Part shown: one piece after another, positions 1 to 7,964 of the stretch
How positions within the stretch are numbered: position 1 is the stretch's first letter
How the letters are laid out: every line of letters starts with the position of its first letter
Origin: Chara braunii
Lineage: Eukaryota > Streptophyta > Charophyceae > Charales > Characeae
DNA length: 22,392 nt
Direction: 5' to 3'
NCBI GenBank assembly: GCA_003427395.1
Contig: BFEA01000148.1
Location: 616,188 to 638,579 of the forward strand
Translations under genes and position numbers: made by a program
The notes under the pieces: model-generated
What the model was told of the DNA's origin: nothing
Database searches by the model: none
The model's input: only the letters and a program-made list of their open reading frames with translations

Positions 1-308
1 CTGCATTTTTTTTAAACACCTCATACCCATACAAAAAACAGAAATTCATTACTAAAAAAATACAGGTGAACTCAGGGACCATATATCTCATGATAAAAAA
101 TGACAAAAAAAAAATTCAGCTTTTCTTTATATATATATATTTTTAATTTTCTTTAAATCGAATTTAGTTTTTGTTTTTTTTTAAATCCTAAACAAAGTAG
201 GATTCCAAAAAACAAAAAGGGTTTGTAGGGCTTAAAATTCCCTACAACCCCATATATATATATATATTTTAACCTATTATTTAATTCAGGAAAATTCTGG
301 TAAAATCG
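1..308. other. AT-rich non-coding DNA with TA runs
   Basis: Strongly AT-rich stretch with A and T homopolymers and two TA dinucleotide runs (about 128-140 and 252-267). The short minus-strand ORF here is low in complexity and resembles nothing I know. It ends abruptly at a GC-rich hairpin cluster. Confidence 0.7.
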
Positions 309-391
309 GGTCCGCAGCGCGGACCAGGTCGGCCGCGGACGCGGCCTCATCTGCGTCCGCCATCCGAGATCGGACCCGCGGACGCGTCCGC
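309..391. repeat. Cluster of three GC-rich hairpins
   Basis: Three perfect inverted repeats lie side by side. The first has arms ggtccgc (309-315) and gcggacc (319-325) with a 3-nt loop. The second has arms ggccgc (331-336) and gcggcc (341-346) with a 4-nt loop. The third has arms gcgtccgc (353-360) and gcggacgc (378-385). The third right arm is itself part of the palindrome gcggacgcgtccgc (378-391). The arms share a GGACC/GGACGC core, so they look like variants of one word. The cluster sits at a sharp AT-rich to GC-rich boundary. Function is unknown. Confidence 0.75.
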
Positions 392-1507
392 AGGTGTTTC
401 ATAGTTTTAGGGTACTATTCTCGTCAGCAATTAGTATTTTCTTTTCCGGCACTTTCATCATGATTTCCTTTTTTCATGTTCACTCTCTTGATTGTTTCCA
501 TCCTGGGATTTCCATCACAAAATTTTACTCAACTATACACTGTCCCATGAGATTTTTTTCCAGGTTAATTGGCCCCTTCATCTGATGGGTGTGCTTCAGT
601 CGGGATAGGGCTTCTGTGGTCACGGTTCGGATTTTGGGGGGAAGGGTGGGGGTTGGTATTGGGGAGCCTTACTTTACAGGGGCGCTGCAAGGTGGGAGGT
701 GGCTGCCCTGTCGGGGGTGGGGCAGATTTGTGGTTTGTCCTTGTCTAGGGCGGGGTGGGAGAGTTGGTCGCCTTCAACCCGGCGGGGGCAGATAGGGACA
801 AGGGGAGGGCGAAGGTATCCTCTAGGAGGGAATTGGACGCCTTTGCGGATGGGGGGGAAGGAGGGGGTCTGTTCCAGGTTGGGGCGGAGGTGGTTTTCCT
901 CGGCGGAGGCAGAATGGAACAGGGGTTGTGGGCAGGGGGAAGTTTCTCTGCACGGTGACTTTTGGAAGCTTCTTGGACAAATCACGGTATATTAAGCCTT
1001 CCGGGGTTCTGAAAGCTAGAGCAGCATCCGGTCTTCGTCTTTATTAGGATATTCGATTTCAGAGATGGTGGTACCTGGACTGACATCGGCAGCGTTGCTC
1101 TGTTCTGTGCCCTCAGTTTGCCGATGCCAGAACGACGCTGGCCGGAGCTGGGTTGTTACCCTGTAACCTGCAACGGCAGGAGTATGAGGCCTTGTAGAGA
1201 GATCTGGGGTTTGCCGAGGGAGGAAGGTAAGCCAGTGGCGATTTTGTGGGGGACCGCCTTGACACCCTATGGGATCGGGGATAGTCTTGGTGGTGAGAAG
1301 AGGTCAGCTATGGATGATGTTGGTCTGGTCAGTACTGTCTTTGAGTAGTAATATCCCGGTATAGGGAGGGCTAGGAGTTACTCTATGTTTAGGAAGCTGG
1401 AATGGCTGATATAGCATAGTATTCAATTCTTTAGTTCTTCATCAAAAAAAGATTCCTCACCGAAGCCCATAGTATTCATTTTTAAGTTCTTCATCAAAAA
1501 AAGATTC
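392..1507. other. No recognisable gene; G-rich tract inside
   Basis: I recognise no protein in this 1.1 kb. From about 600 to 960 the plus strand is markedly G-rich, with G runs at 636-664 (runs of 6, 3, 5 and 4) and 851-884 that could form G-quadruplexes. ORFs of up to 103 codons here are open in both directions because of the skewed composition and show no family motif. Confidence 0.5.
1430..1507 (-). repeat. Duplicated tail word beside the dispersed repeat
   Basis: The word gttcttcatcaaaaaaagat occurs twice on the plus strand, starting near 1434 and 1488, each followed by a diverged accgaagcc/gccgaagcc. This looks like a tandem duplication of the end of the neighbouring dispersed repeat. 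No coding potential. Confidence 0.65.
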
Positions 1508-1612
1508 TGAGCCGAAGCCGGGTAATGGCCCCGGCAACTCATATGTTGTGTAATAATTCATGTGGGACGCTGGACCCGGTTTCCAGCACGTGCTGCTCCC
1601 CACGACTAGATT
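1508..1612 (-). repeat. Dispersed repeat, copy 1 (inverted partner at 3493-3596)
   Basis: The reverse complement of this stretch matches 3493-3596. Shared blocks are ggggagcagcacgtgctg, a following block ending ccagcgtccca, and, after a diverged middle, the 25-base block beginning ccggggccattacccggc. In minus orientation the copy runs into a T-rich run and the word ttgatgaagaact, which then occurs a second time about 60 bp further on (near 1430-1450). Such a repeated short 3' tail is reminiscent of the 3' end of a non-LTR retrotransposon, but no reverse transcriptase reading frame is present, so the family is unassigned. Confidence 0.6.
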
Positions 1613-1690
1613 GGGGCAAATTGTCCCAAAAAAAAGAAAAAGAAAAAAAAAAACTTTGTAATACTTAGTAAGTCCATATTTCACTTTGTT

Positions 1691-1790
1691 GAAATCCCCT
1701 GTATCTTCTATCTTTGCCCCCCCTCCCTTTTCTCTTTTCGCAGTTTTTTGAAATCCCCTGTATTGCTCCTCCTCCCTTTTCTCTTTCTTC
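1691..1790 (+). repeat. Short tandem duplication, pyrimidine-rich
   Basis: The word gaaatcccctgtat occurs at 1691-1704 and again at 1750-1763. Each copy is followed by a related pyrimidine stretch ending ctcccttttctcttt. The period is 59 bp, two copies. Confidence 0.75.
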
Positions 1791-1902
1791 CATGCTTGCC
1801 AGTGATAAGGAACTGGACTGCCGCCAATAAAATAGATGGGGAACGCGTCATGCTCTATGTGGGAAAAAGAAGAAATCTAGGGGTTCATGATCACCGCACT
1901 CC

Positions 1903-2043
1903 CACCCCCTCCCTTGCCTTGGCGTATAAGTACTTCTTCTCTTAGATTTCTAAGGGACACAGTCACAAACAAGACAGCATCTCCTTTCACATCATTTCGA
2001 CTGATTGCAGCTCACCCCCTCCCTTGCCTTGGCGTATAAGTAC
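1903..2043 (+). repeat. Exact 31-bp direct repeat with TATA-like word
   Basis: The same 31 bases occur at 1903-1933 and 2013-2043, 110 bp apart, ending ggcgtataagtac. The flanks do not match, so this is not a simple tandem duplication of a longer unit. The gtataagta word resembles a TATA box, and the pyrimidine-rich stretch before it resembles plant core-promoter surroundings. No credible downstream gene was found, so promoter function is only a possibility. Confidence 0.6.
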
Positions 2044-2222
2044 CTCGGCTTATTCGTGCAATGCCTGCTGGAATGCAGCTCACCGGCCACACATCCCCGT
2101 GCATGCTGACAGAGGCATTTTTGCAAATGCATCCAATGCAGGGGCATTTCCCAACCCCTCAAAAATTTTGCAGCACGTTCAGGACCAACTTCTTTTAGCA
2201 AGCATGTGTTGTATTCAAACAA

Positions 2223-2260
2223 TTTGATTTATTTATTTATTTATTTATTTATGTATTTAT
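2223..2260 (+). repeat. ATTT tetranucleotide microsatellite
   Basis: About eight imperfect ATTT units in a row (gatttatttattta and onward), interrupted once by atgtattta. Simple repeat. Confidence 0.9.
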
Positions 2261-2702
2261 TATGTTTTTTACCCCCGGAAGTTCAAATGTAACCCCGCGA
2301 TTTTGAGGTGCACACCATATTTGGAAAACGGACGTCGCACTCAAAGTCTCAAATGTTTGGACATTCTCTCAGACACGCCCGTTTCAGGAAAGTTTAAAAT
2401 GGCATGTACCCATTGGATTTGTTGGAACACAGTAGCTCCACTTCCCCTGGCTTGACCAGGACCCACTGATACCAGATTGTACACAGTAAGCATGAATGTG
2501 ACCATCAAAGTGCCTAGGTTCATGCTAACTTCCACATGGCACCGCCAGCCCTCCTAGACTCCCATCTCAGTGTTACCAAGGTCATAGAAAAGCTGAGTCA
2601 GTTAATCATTGACAGATTACGTAAATGTGGACCTCAACAGTAGTCCAGTGGGGGGAGCGAGGTGTGTGACATTATCTGTTAAAAAATCAGGAGGCTGCTA
2701 TC

Positions 2703-2865
2703 TTAAACCACCAGTACTTGGCCCACCCAGCTATAGGTCGTGGGAAAAAAATAGAGTAGAAACATTTCTAGTCGGATGAATTTGGGCGCTCCTGTAGTGG
2801 CCCGTACGTTGGCTAAAATTGTGGATTGGTAAAGAGCACTACGTTAGGAAGTACTGGTGGTTTAA
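2703..2865. mobile_element. MITE-like element with 17-bp terminal inverted repeats
   Basis: The left end ttaaaccaccagtactt (2703-2719) and right end aagtactggtggtttaa (2849-2865) are perfect reverse complements, enclosing a 163-bp unit with no ORF. The outermost bases are TTAA on both sides, which is the target site duplicated by piggyBac-type transposases. If so, the true termini start at ACCACC, which differs from the usual CCY start of piggyBac ends. No other target-site duplication is visible outside the repeats. Miniature inverted-repeat transposable element is the best reading; a simple hairpin is the alternative. Confidence 0.5.
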
Positions 2866-2876
2866 TTCAGTTATCA

Positions 2877-3300
2877 GAGGGCCTCGCCACCACTCACCAA
2901 ATGTGAAAACGACAAGAATATGGTGCATGTATCTTTCCGCGTTCGAGCCGGAGCTACATTCTCATTTTCCACTTACTCCACAAATTCAGACTGTAAAAGT
3001 AACCACAGCACAAAAAGACAAAAAGACAGCTGAAAGTCCCTCTTGTTCGCCCAGACTCCAGGTTCACTCTCCAAATTCGGGTGCTCATCGTAGACCTACG
3101 AGGAGGACTCTACACGAATCAGCTGTTGCTGGCTGGGAAGTCTACAGCCATGTAGAACAACCGTGTAGAATTCTCCTTGTTGATGTTTTCTCACAGCTAT
3201 ACAAAGTAATTTCTCGAGGAGATTTGTAGAGTTCATGCCGCGATGAGCCAACTTTACAAGTTCTACAGTGTAGAGTAGTGTGGCGAGGCCCATTGCCTCT
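2877..3300. repeat. Imperfect long inverted repeat
   Basis: The outer arms gggcctcgccaccac (near 2879-2894) and gtgtggcgaggccc (near 3278-3293) are imperfect reverse complements. Inside them gctcatcg (near 3083) pairs with cgatgagc (near 3240), and several tgtaga/tctaca words occur. This suggests a decayed fold-back element. The 136-codon plus-strand ORF crossing it shows no family resemblance and is not annotated as a gene. Confidence 0.35.
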
Positions 3301-3492
3301 GAATCCGGTACCAATTATTTGTATGCAGCACATGACATTGTTTGCATAACGGGCATGAATAGTCTGTTAATGACGGAGTCAGTTCACAACTGGGTGTTGG
3401 CACATCCAGGTACAGCTCATGCTCTTGCGCATCTGCATGTCCAGGTGCACTCTGACAGGGCTACCGCTAGTTTTGCCGGTCCGCAAACCTGA

Positions 3493-3596
3493 TGGGGAGC
3501 AGCACGTGCTGGGAGCCGTGCCCAGCGTCCCATACCAATTACAAGAGTTATGGAATGTAATATGTGTACCGGGGCCATTACCCGGCTTCGGCTGAG
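3493..3596 (+). repeat. Dispersed repeat, copy 2 (inverted partner at 1508-1612)
   Basis: Same repeat as 1508-1612 but on the opposite strand. It shares ggggagcagcacgtgctg, ccagcgtccca and the accggggccattacccggc block, with a diverged central part. Unlike copy 1 it does not run into the T-rich gatgaagaac tail: after ggctgagat the similarity stops, so it appears 3'-truncated. Confidence 0.6.
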
Positions 3597-3734
3597 ATAA
3601 CCTTGGTCAAACCTGTGAGTCAATACCGATATAATAGTGAACACCAAGATCTGTTACAACCCTGACCTCGTCAGAGTACCGTCTATCTGCTGACCAGGAA
3701 AAACTTGTGCACGAATAACACTGTTCCAACCAGA

Positions 3735-3935
3735 CCAGAGCTCTCTTCCAGGCCTCACGTCCCCATCAATCTATAGGTTACAGAGTCACACCACCGTACT
3801 CCAACTCCGGCCAGCATCGCTCAGGCGTCGATCCTTGATCGCCCGTGCGACGGCAGCCCCAAAATGGCCCCCAGATCTCTCTACCCGGCCTCACGCCCCC
3901 ATCTAAGCTAGGGTTACAGCGTAACACCACCTACC
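3735..3935 (+). repeat. Diverged duplication, two copies
   Basis: The segment 3735-3800 matches 3871-3935 imperfectly. Both run: agatct/agctct, a ggcctcacg block, ccccatc, a taggttacag/agggttacag block, then cacaccacc/aacaccacc. The offset is about 135 bp. Non-coding, with no known family recognised. Confidence 0.6.
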
Positions 3936-4734
3936 ATGCTTTCTCCCAACTGTTTTGTTTTGTTTTAATAAATTTAATTTGTTTGTTTTTTTTCACCCTG
4001 AAAGGAGAACAGCCCTTCATTGCAGGTCCTCTCTCCCCGCACACAAAGAGACACTGAAGGATGTCCCTGGCTGCTTGCCCCCACACTGGAAGGGACACAG
4101 GGGGATGTCCCCTGGCCATTCATAACTGGGAGGTCATGTTTTTTCCTTTTGTTTTCTTTTTTTTTTAATGTTCAGGTGTTGAGAACGTAGCACCGACCAG
4201 TCACGTCGCATAGAACAAAAAAGCATCGGTGAATCACGACCAAGAGATGGGGGCACATACATAGAACCTGACAACCACCGCCAGAGAGTAATCCACACAG
4301 GGATGCATGCTCAAATCTCAATGACCCGGTCTTGCTGCTGCGGCAACAGCAATGGTGAGGCAATCACAGAGCAAACCAAAGAAGATGGATCTCCTGATAC
4401 AGACTGCGATGAGGAGCAGGCCGGGGAACGGAAGGAGAAGGGAAATCGTTGTTTGAATGTCTTTGGTGCCGAGTCTCAGGAACAGCCTGAGAATTGTGAA
4501 CCAGAGATCGATGGCAAGTTTAAGGCATCCAATGGCACCGATCATTCTGCGGCACGTGGTGGATAAAAATGCTGCCTGAAGCAGGAAGAGTCCGAAGAGG
4601 TTAATGGAGGGAGAAGGTCCGGAGGGGGGTGACAATGTGGGCTGAGATTGTGGAGATGGAGGAGGGAGAGCAAGAGAGGAGGGGTAGAAGAAAGAAAGGA
4701 AGTCATCGTTAAACGCCGTTGACGTCGAGCCAAG
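3936..4734. other. No convincing gene; low-complexity patches
   Basis: The stretch holds T-rich runs (3955-3995 and 4138-4168), a small direct repeat of ggatgtccctggc (near 4058 and 4102), and GA-rich DNA around 4590-4700. ORFs of 87 codons (plus, 4303-4566) and 157 codons (minus, 4318-4791) overlap each other on opposite strands. Neither has a recognisable domain, and the minus one is mainly Pro/Ser/Leu low complexity. I annotate neither as a gene. Confidence 0.45.
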
Positions 4735-5439
4735 ATGACGAGGTATTCTGAACAACGGGTTGACATTGTGAAGAAGTTTGAAAGTGTCCAATGGTCATGG
4801 CAAAAAAAAGGCAAAGAAAGAAAGAAAGCACCGATCACTCTGCAGCACAGTGTGGATATGAGTACTGCCAGTTGGGCAGGGACATTGCAGTGCTGGTCTG
4901 ACTATACAACTCAGAAGCAGAGCATTTGTGCACATCACGGCATGCCGGCAAGGAGGTCGATGCCGTCAGTTGCATCTGGTGCTTACCAGCACAGCTTGTG
5001 GGAGAGCCCGGACATGCGCAGAATGCTGTCAGCTTCTCGCATTCAACCAGCTACTGATTTGAAATGCCAGGACAAAAGCCCTGCCACACCGGCAACAGGG
5101 GCATTGAGGCTCCCAGTTGCATCAGCCAGGAATCACCGGGGAGCGCAGCTGGGGTCAACATTATATGCAGCAGTCATCGGGGAGCGCATCTGGGGTCAAG
5201 AGATAACACCTGCTAGGCTGCTCCTGCCACAAGGGGAGCGGCACATGGACAGAAAACATCCAGCCATTCGATGCGCATTTTGCCTAGAAGAGGATCGTGG
5301 TTCGGATTGCTGTAGCCCATCACCTGGGGATGATGGTACTAGGATGGATTTATCCAGGACAAATGGGTGCACCAGTAAGTCTTTGCGAGTATCGAGGGAC
5401 TGTTCTTCAGCTCCCGACATGTCTGTTGCATGGTTGTGA
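4735..5439 (+). CDS. Doubtful hypothetical ORF, 234 codons
   Basis: This is the longest ORF in the left half of the window. I do not recognise the product. The predicted protein is Ser-, Arg- and Ala-rich, has a basic Lys-rich patch near residues 22-33 encoded by an AAAG-like microsatellite, and has a Cys cluster (CAFC followed by DCC) near residues 180-195. There is no signal peptide or membrane segment. It contains a 41-bp internal near-duplication (near 5137 and 5178, word cggggagcgca). There is no clear promoter, splice or neighbouring-gene context. It may be a decayed exon, part of an unknown repeat, or a chance ORF. Confidence 0.2.
   Translation: MTRYSEQRVDIVKKFESVQWSWQKKGKERKKAPITLQHSVDMSTASWAGTLQCWSDYTTQKQSICAHHGMPARRSMPSVASGAYQHSLWESPDMRRMLSASRIQPATDLKCQDKSPATPATGALRLPVASARNHRGAQLGSTLYAAVIGERIWGQEITPARLLLPQGERHMDRKHPAIRCAFCLEEDRGSDCCSPSPGDDGTRMDLSRTNGCTSKSLRVSRDCSSAPDMSVAWL
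5137..5202 (+). repeat. 41-bp near-tandem repeat
   Basis: Two copies of a unit with cggggagcgca followed by ctggggtcaa start at 5137 and 5178. They lie inside the doubtful 4735-5439 ORF. The 41-bp offset is not a multiple of three, so the two copies are read in different frames, which argues against selection on the protein. Confidence 0.7.
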
Positions 5440-5963
5440 AGTGTAGAATGAGCTACGGAAGATCGGAATGTCGTCTCATAGACAAACGCCTGCACTACAA
5501 GACCTATCATTTTTCATCAAACATCATGACGACCACCACCAGTCTAGGGGACAGAGGCGTTCAGTGGCCAGAGATCATAGGCATTGAAGCAAGACTTTGT
5601 GCCACAGTGCCGGTACATGGATTGCATGCCAAAGCAGTGGAGAGGTATTCATTCGGCCGTCACTAACATGGCGAGTGTGCGTCGCATCGGAGGCGTGAGA
5701 GCTGCTGATGTGGCACGAGCATTTCTGTGCTGGCGTGCACACTGATAGGGCATACTAGGCGGGCTGTGATGAGGGTGGGTGGCGACAATGATGGCCATCT
5801 CTGCTGCTAACCTGGCGCTTAGCGCATGTGCAGGTTACAAAGTGCTTGACCGCGACACATCACAGGCTGACATGGCAGACGATCAAACTCGAGGAAGGAA
5901 TAATGCGGCATTTTTCCTTCTGGAGCTCTGCATTGCACTCCATTGCCGCTACGTTTTCGAACG
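5440..5963. other. No recognisable gene
   Basis: About 520 bp of mixed composition with only short overlapping ORFs on both strands and no known motif. It runs directly into the 221-bp tandem repeat. Confidence 0.5.
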
Positions 5964-5968
5964 TGTAT

Positions 5969-6039
5969 GTCGAATACAGAACTCGAACACACAACTCTCG
6001 GCTCACCAGGCAAACACCTAACCATAAGGCTAAGTGGGC
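5969..6039 (-). pseudogene. tRNA-like module, copy 1 (anticodon position GGT)
   Basis: Read on the minus strand, this 71-nt stretch can be laid out as a degenerate cloverleaf. The D stem is gcct/aggt, the anticodon stem tttgc/gccga with 7-nt loop ctggtga (T33 kept, purine 37), and the T loop is ttcgagt. The A-box-like word starts tagcc and the B-box-like word is gttcgagttc, 44 nt apart, as in a real tRNA. The acceptor and T stems have several mismatches, so this is a tRNA-derived relic rather than a functional tRNA gene. Confidence 0.5.
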
Positions 6040-6189
6040 TGGGGTGAAAGTGAAGTCCCAAGATGAGCACTTCACCCCACCCCAGCACGGAGATCCCGCG
6101 ACACGGTGTACCCAACCACACTCATCCGACACAGCCACACTGCCCATAGTATAATCTCTACGGCGGTTACTGCGTGAAAGCACGTGTAT

Positions 6190-6260
6190 GTCGAATACAG
6201 GACTCGAACACACAACTCTCGGCTCAACAGGCAAACACCTAACCGTAAGGCTAAGTGGGC
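6190..6260 (-). pseudogene. tRNA-like module, copy 2 (anticodon position GTT)
   Basis: Same layout as copy 1. The B-box-like word gttcgagtcc is the best preserved of the family and matches the consensus GTTCGANNCC. The A-box-like word is tagccttacgg. The anticodon loop is ctgttga, which would read as Asn, but the weak acceptor and T-stem pairing argue against a functional tRNA. Confidence 0.5.
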
Positions 6261-6410
6261 TGGGGTGAAAGTGAAGCCCCAAGATGAGCACTTCACCCCA
6301 TCCCAACTCGGAGATCCCTCGGCATGGTGTACCCAACCACACTCATCCGAAGCAGCCACACTGCCCATAGTATAATCTCTACGGCGGTTACTGCGTGAAA
6401 GCTTGTGTAT

Positions 6411-6481
6411 GTCGAATACAGGACTCGAACACACAACTCTCGGCTCAGCAAGCAAACACCTAACCATAAACCTAAGTGGGC
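6411..6481 (-). pseudogene. tRNA-like module, copy 3 (anticodon position GCT)
   Basis: Third, more decayed module. The B-box word is kept, but the A-box region has changed to taggtttatgg. The anticodon loop is ttgctga. The repeat unit around it is truncated about 25 bp beyond the module. Confidence 0.45.
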
Positions 6482-6612
6482 TGCAGTCAAAGTGAAGCCC
6501 CAAGACATGGCGTATGGCCTGGGAAGCGTTGGCTCTGTCGACGCCTGTGGAGTAGAGTGGAGTGAGCCCTCGGTTAACCGAAGTGCGAGTGCAGTGGCGA
6601 CTGCTATCATAA

Positions 6613-6860
6613 GAAAGTGGTCATCATCATCATTATCATCAGGTCACTGGGTGTCTTCATCATTGGGGCGCTTCTCGTCATAAACAACAGGAAGCTGTTC
6701 ATCACCATCATCAGTGTGTTGTTCCTCCTCCTCATCATCATCGTCATTTGAGCATTGTTTGTAATTATCAGCAGCAGGGCGCTGCTCATCACCATCGTTA
6801 GGGTGCTGCTTGTTTTCATCATCAGCATCATTAATCATCATTACCACCATGATCATCAAG
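6613..6860 (-). repeat. Degenerate CAT/ATC trinucleotide repeat
   Basis: Plus-strand tcatcatcatcat-type runs at about 6618-6645, 6695-6750 and 6815-6858 are separated by diverged spacers that themselves repeat a word like gctg(c/t)tcatcaccatc (near 6691 and 6781). Read on the minus strand this gives an acidic Asp/Glu/Asn/Gln-rich open frame (6644-6973) in which a DGDEQ word recurs. It is a low-complexity tract and I do not call a gene. Confidence 0.7.
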
Positions 6861-7761
6861 GTAGTGCTGTGACAAACCATTTTCTGTAATTGCGCGACTT
6901 TCTGCACGAAGCTGCCTGGGGAAATGAGACGGGTCGGATGGGTGAGTTGCGGGAAGATGGGTCGGGCGGGCAAATTGCATGGATGTCCTCGTTTTTTTCA
7001 TTTTCTGTTGGGAGTTGTCGGATCGGTATCGGGAAGATCCCGCGCCAACGGTTGGGTAACCGCCCCTTGGCGAGCGCGAGAAATAACTGTACCATAGCTT
7101 CTTTCTTGTTCTGCTGTGAGCACTGGGAATTTTGGCGCGATCATCGCGCGGGAATATCGTTTTCGAATTTTCAACTGATGTTGAGCCCCCGCGGGCTCGC
7201 GGAATTGTTTTTCTTTTCTACTTTTTCAGAATTTTCTTTTGCAATTAGGACTTAGGCTAGGAATTTAGGTACTGAATTTTGTTGTGGTGCGCTTGCGCGC
7301 ATCTTGCTGCCCTGGGAACAGGGCTCTGACTGGATCGCGCCCTTAATCTTGTGTAGTTGTCGCTTTTGGCGGGTGCGATTGTAACTGTATCTTTCTTCTT
7401 TCTTGGTTTCCTCGTATTTACCCGCCTTCTCCTTCTTCCTCGCCGCGCATACTCTGTTCTAATTGGTCGGAGCGCCTGCATGACCGGATCGATGCGTGGA
7501 GTGTGGCTACGATCCCCACGCATCGGCTTGGCCATGCAGACGTAGGCACTTCCTCTCTTCTCCTCTTGTCCACCTGGGCTTAATCCCGTACCTTTCTCGC
7601 AGCCATGCATGCTATAAATTTCGCAAGCGCGATTAGCTTACTCTCTGATAATTTCGGGGTTAGCGCGATCAGTGAGGGTCGGCTAACGAGCAAGTTTGGA
7701 AGGTGAGTGAGTGCGAGAGTTGGGCGATTCGACGAGCTGGTGCTGAATATGCCGGGTTGAC
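6861..7761. other. No recognisable gene upstream of the LTR
   Basis: About 900 bp of mixed sequence. A TATA-like word (ctataaattt) lies at about 7610-7620. ORFs of up to 121 codons exist on both strands without any recognisable family. This is presumed to be the flank of the retrotransposon. Confidence 0.45.
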
Positions 7762-7871
7762 GTGCAGGCCGCGACGGACTGTGGCGCACGGGTGAACCTG
7801 GCTTGCATATTTGGACTAAGCGGGGTGACAACTCTGTGTGGATGCAAGGCAACGGACTACCTGCATCGAGG

Positions 7872-7964
<93 letters not shown>

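Larger units (their letters stand above)
5964..6505 (-). repeat. 221-bp tandem repeat with tRNA-like module, about 2.5 copies
   Basis: Copies start at 5964, 6185 and 6406, giving an exact 221-bp period twice. The third copy loses similarity after about 6505. The copies differ by only a few percent. On the minus strand each copy starts a tRNA-like module with A-box-like and B-box-like internal RNA polymerase III promoter words spaced as in tRNA genes, followed by about 150 bp of unrelated sequence. This is the arrangement of a tRNA-derived SINE or of a tandemly amplified tRNA pseudogene. Each complete unit also holds a hairpin (6038-6046 with 6078-6086 in copy 1). Because 221 is not divisible by three, the same peptide recurs in different frames, so the minus-strand ORFs here are repeat artefacts. 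Confidence 0.8.

Noticed and set aside
2819-3229. 136-codon plus-strand ORF
   Set aside because: It starts inside the MITE-like element and runs through an imperfect inverted repeat; no family resemblance.
4318-4791. 157-codon minus-strand ORF with hydrophobic stretches
   Set aside because: Low-complexity Pro/Ser/Leu composition, overlaps opposite-strand ORFs, no domain or context.
5819-6503. Several overlapping minus-strand ORFs of 100-160 codons with repeating peptide
   Set aside because: They arise from the 221-bp tandem repeat; the period is not a multiple of three, so the same peptide appears in different frames without coding constraint.
5964-6505. Functional tRNA genes or a CRISPR array
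   Set aside because: Acceptor and T stems pair poorly, and the units are contiguous 221-bp repeats without short-repeat/unique-spacer structure.
7608-7620. TATA-like word as the LTR promoter
   Set aside because: It lies upstream of where similarity to the 3' LTR begins, so it is probably outside the element.
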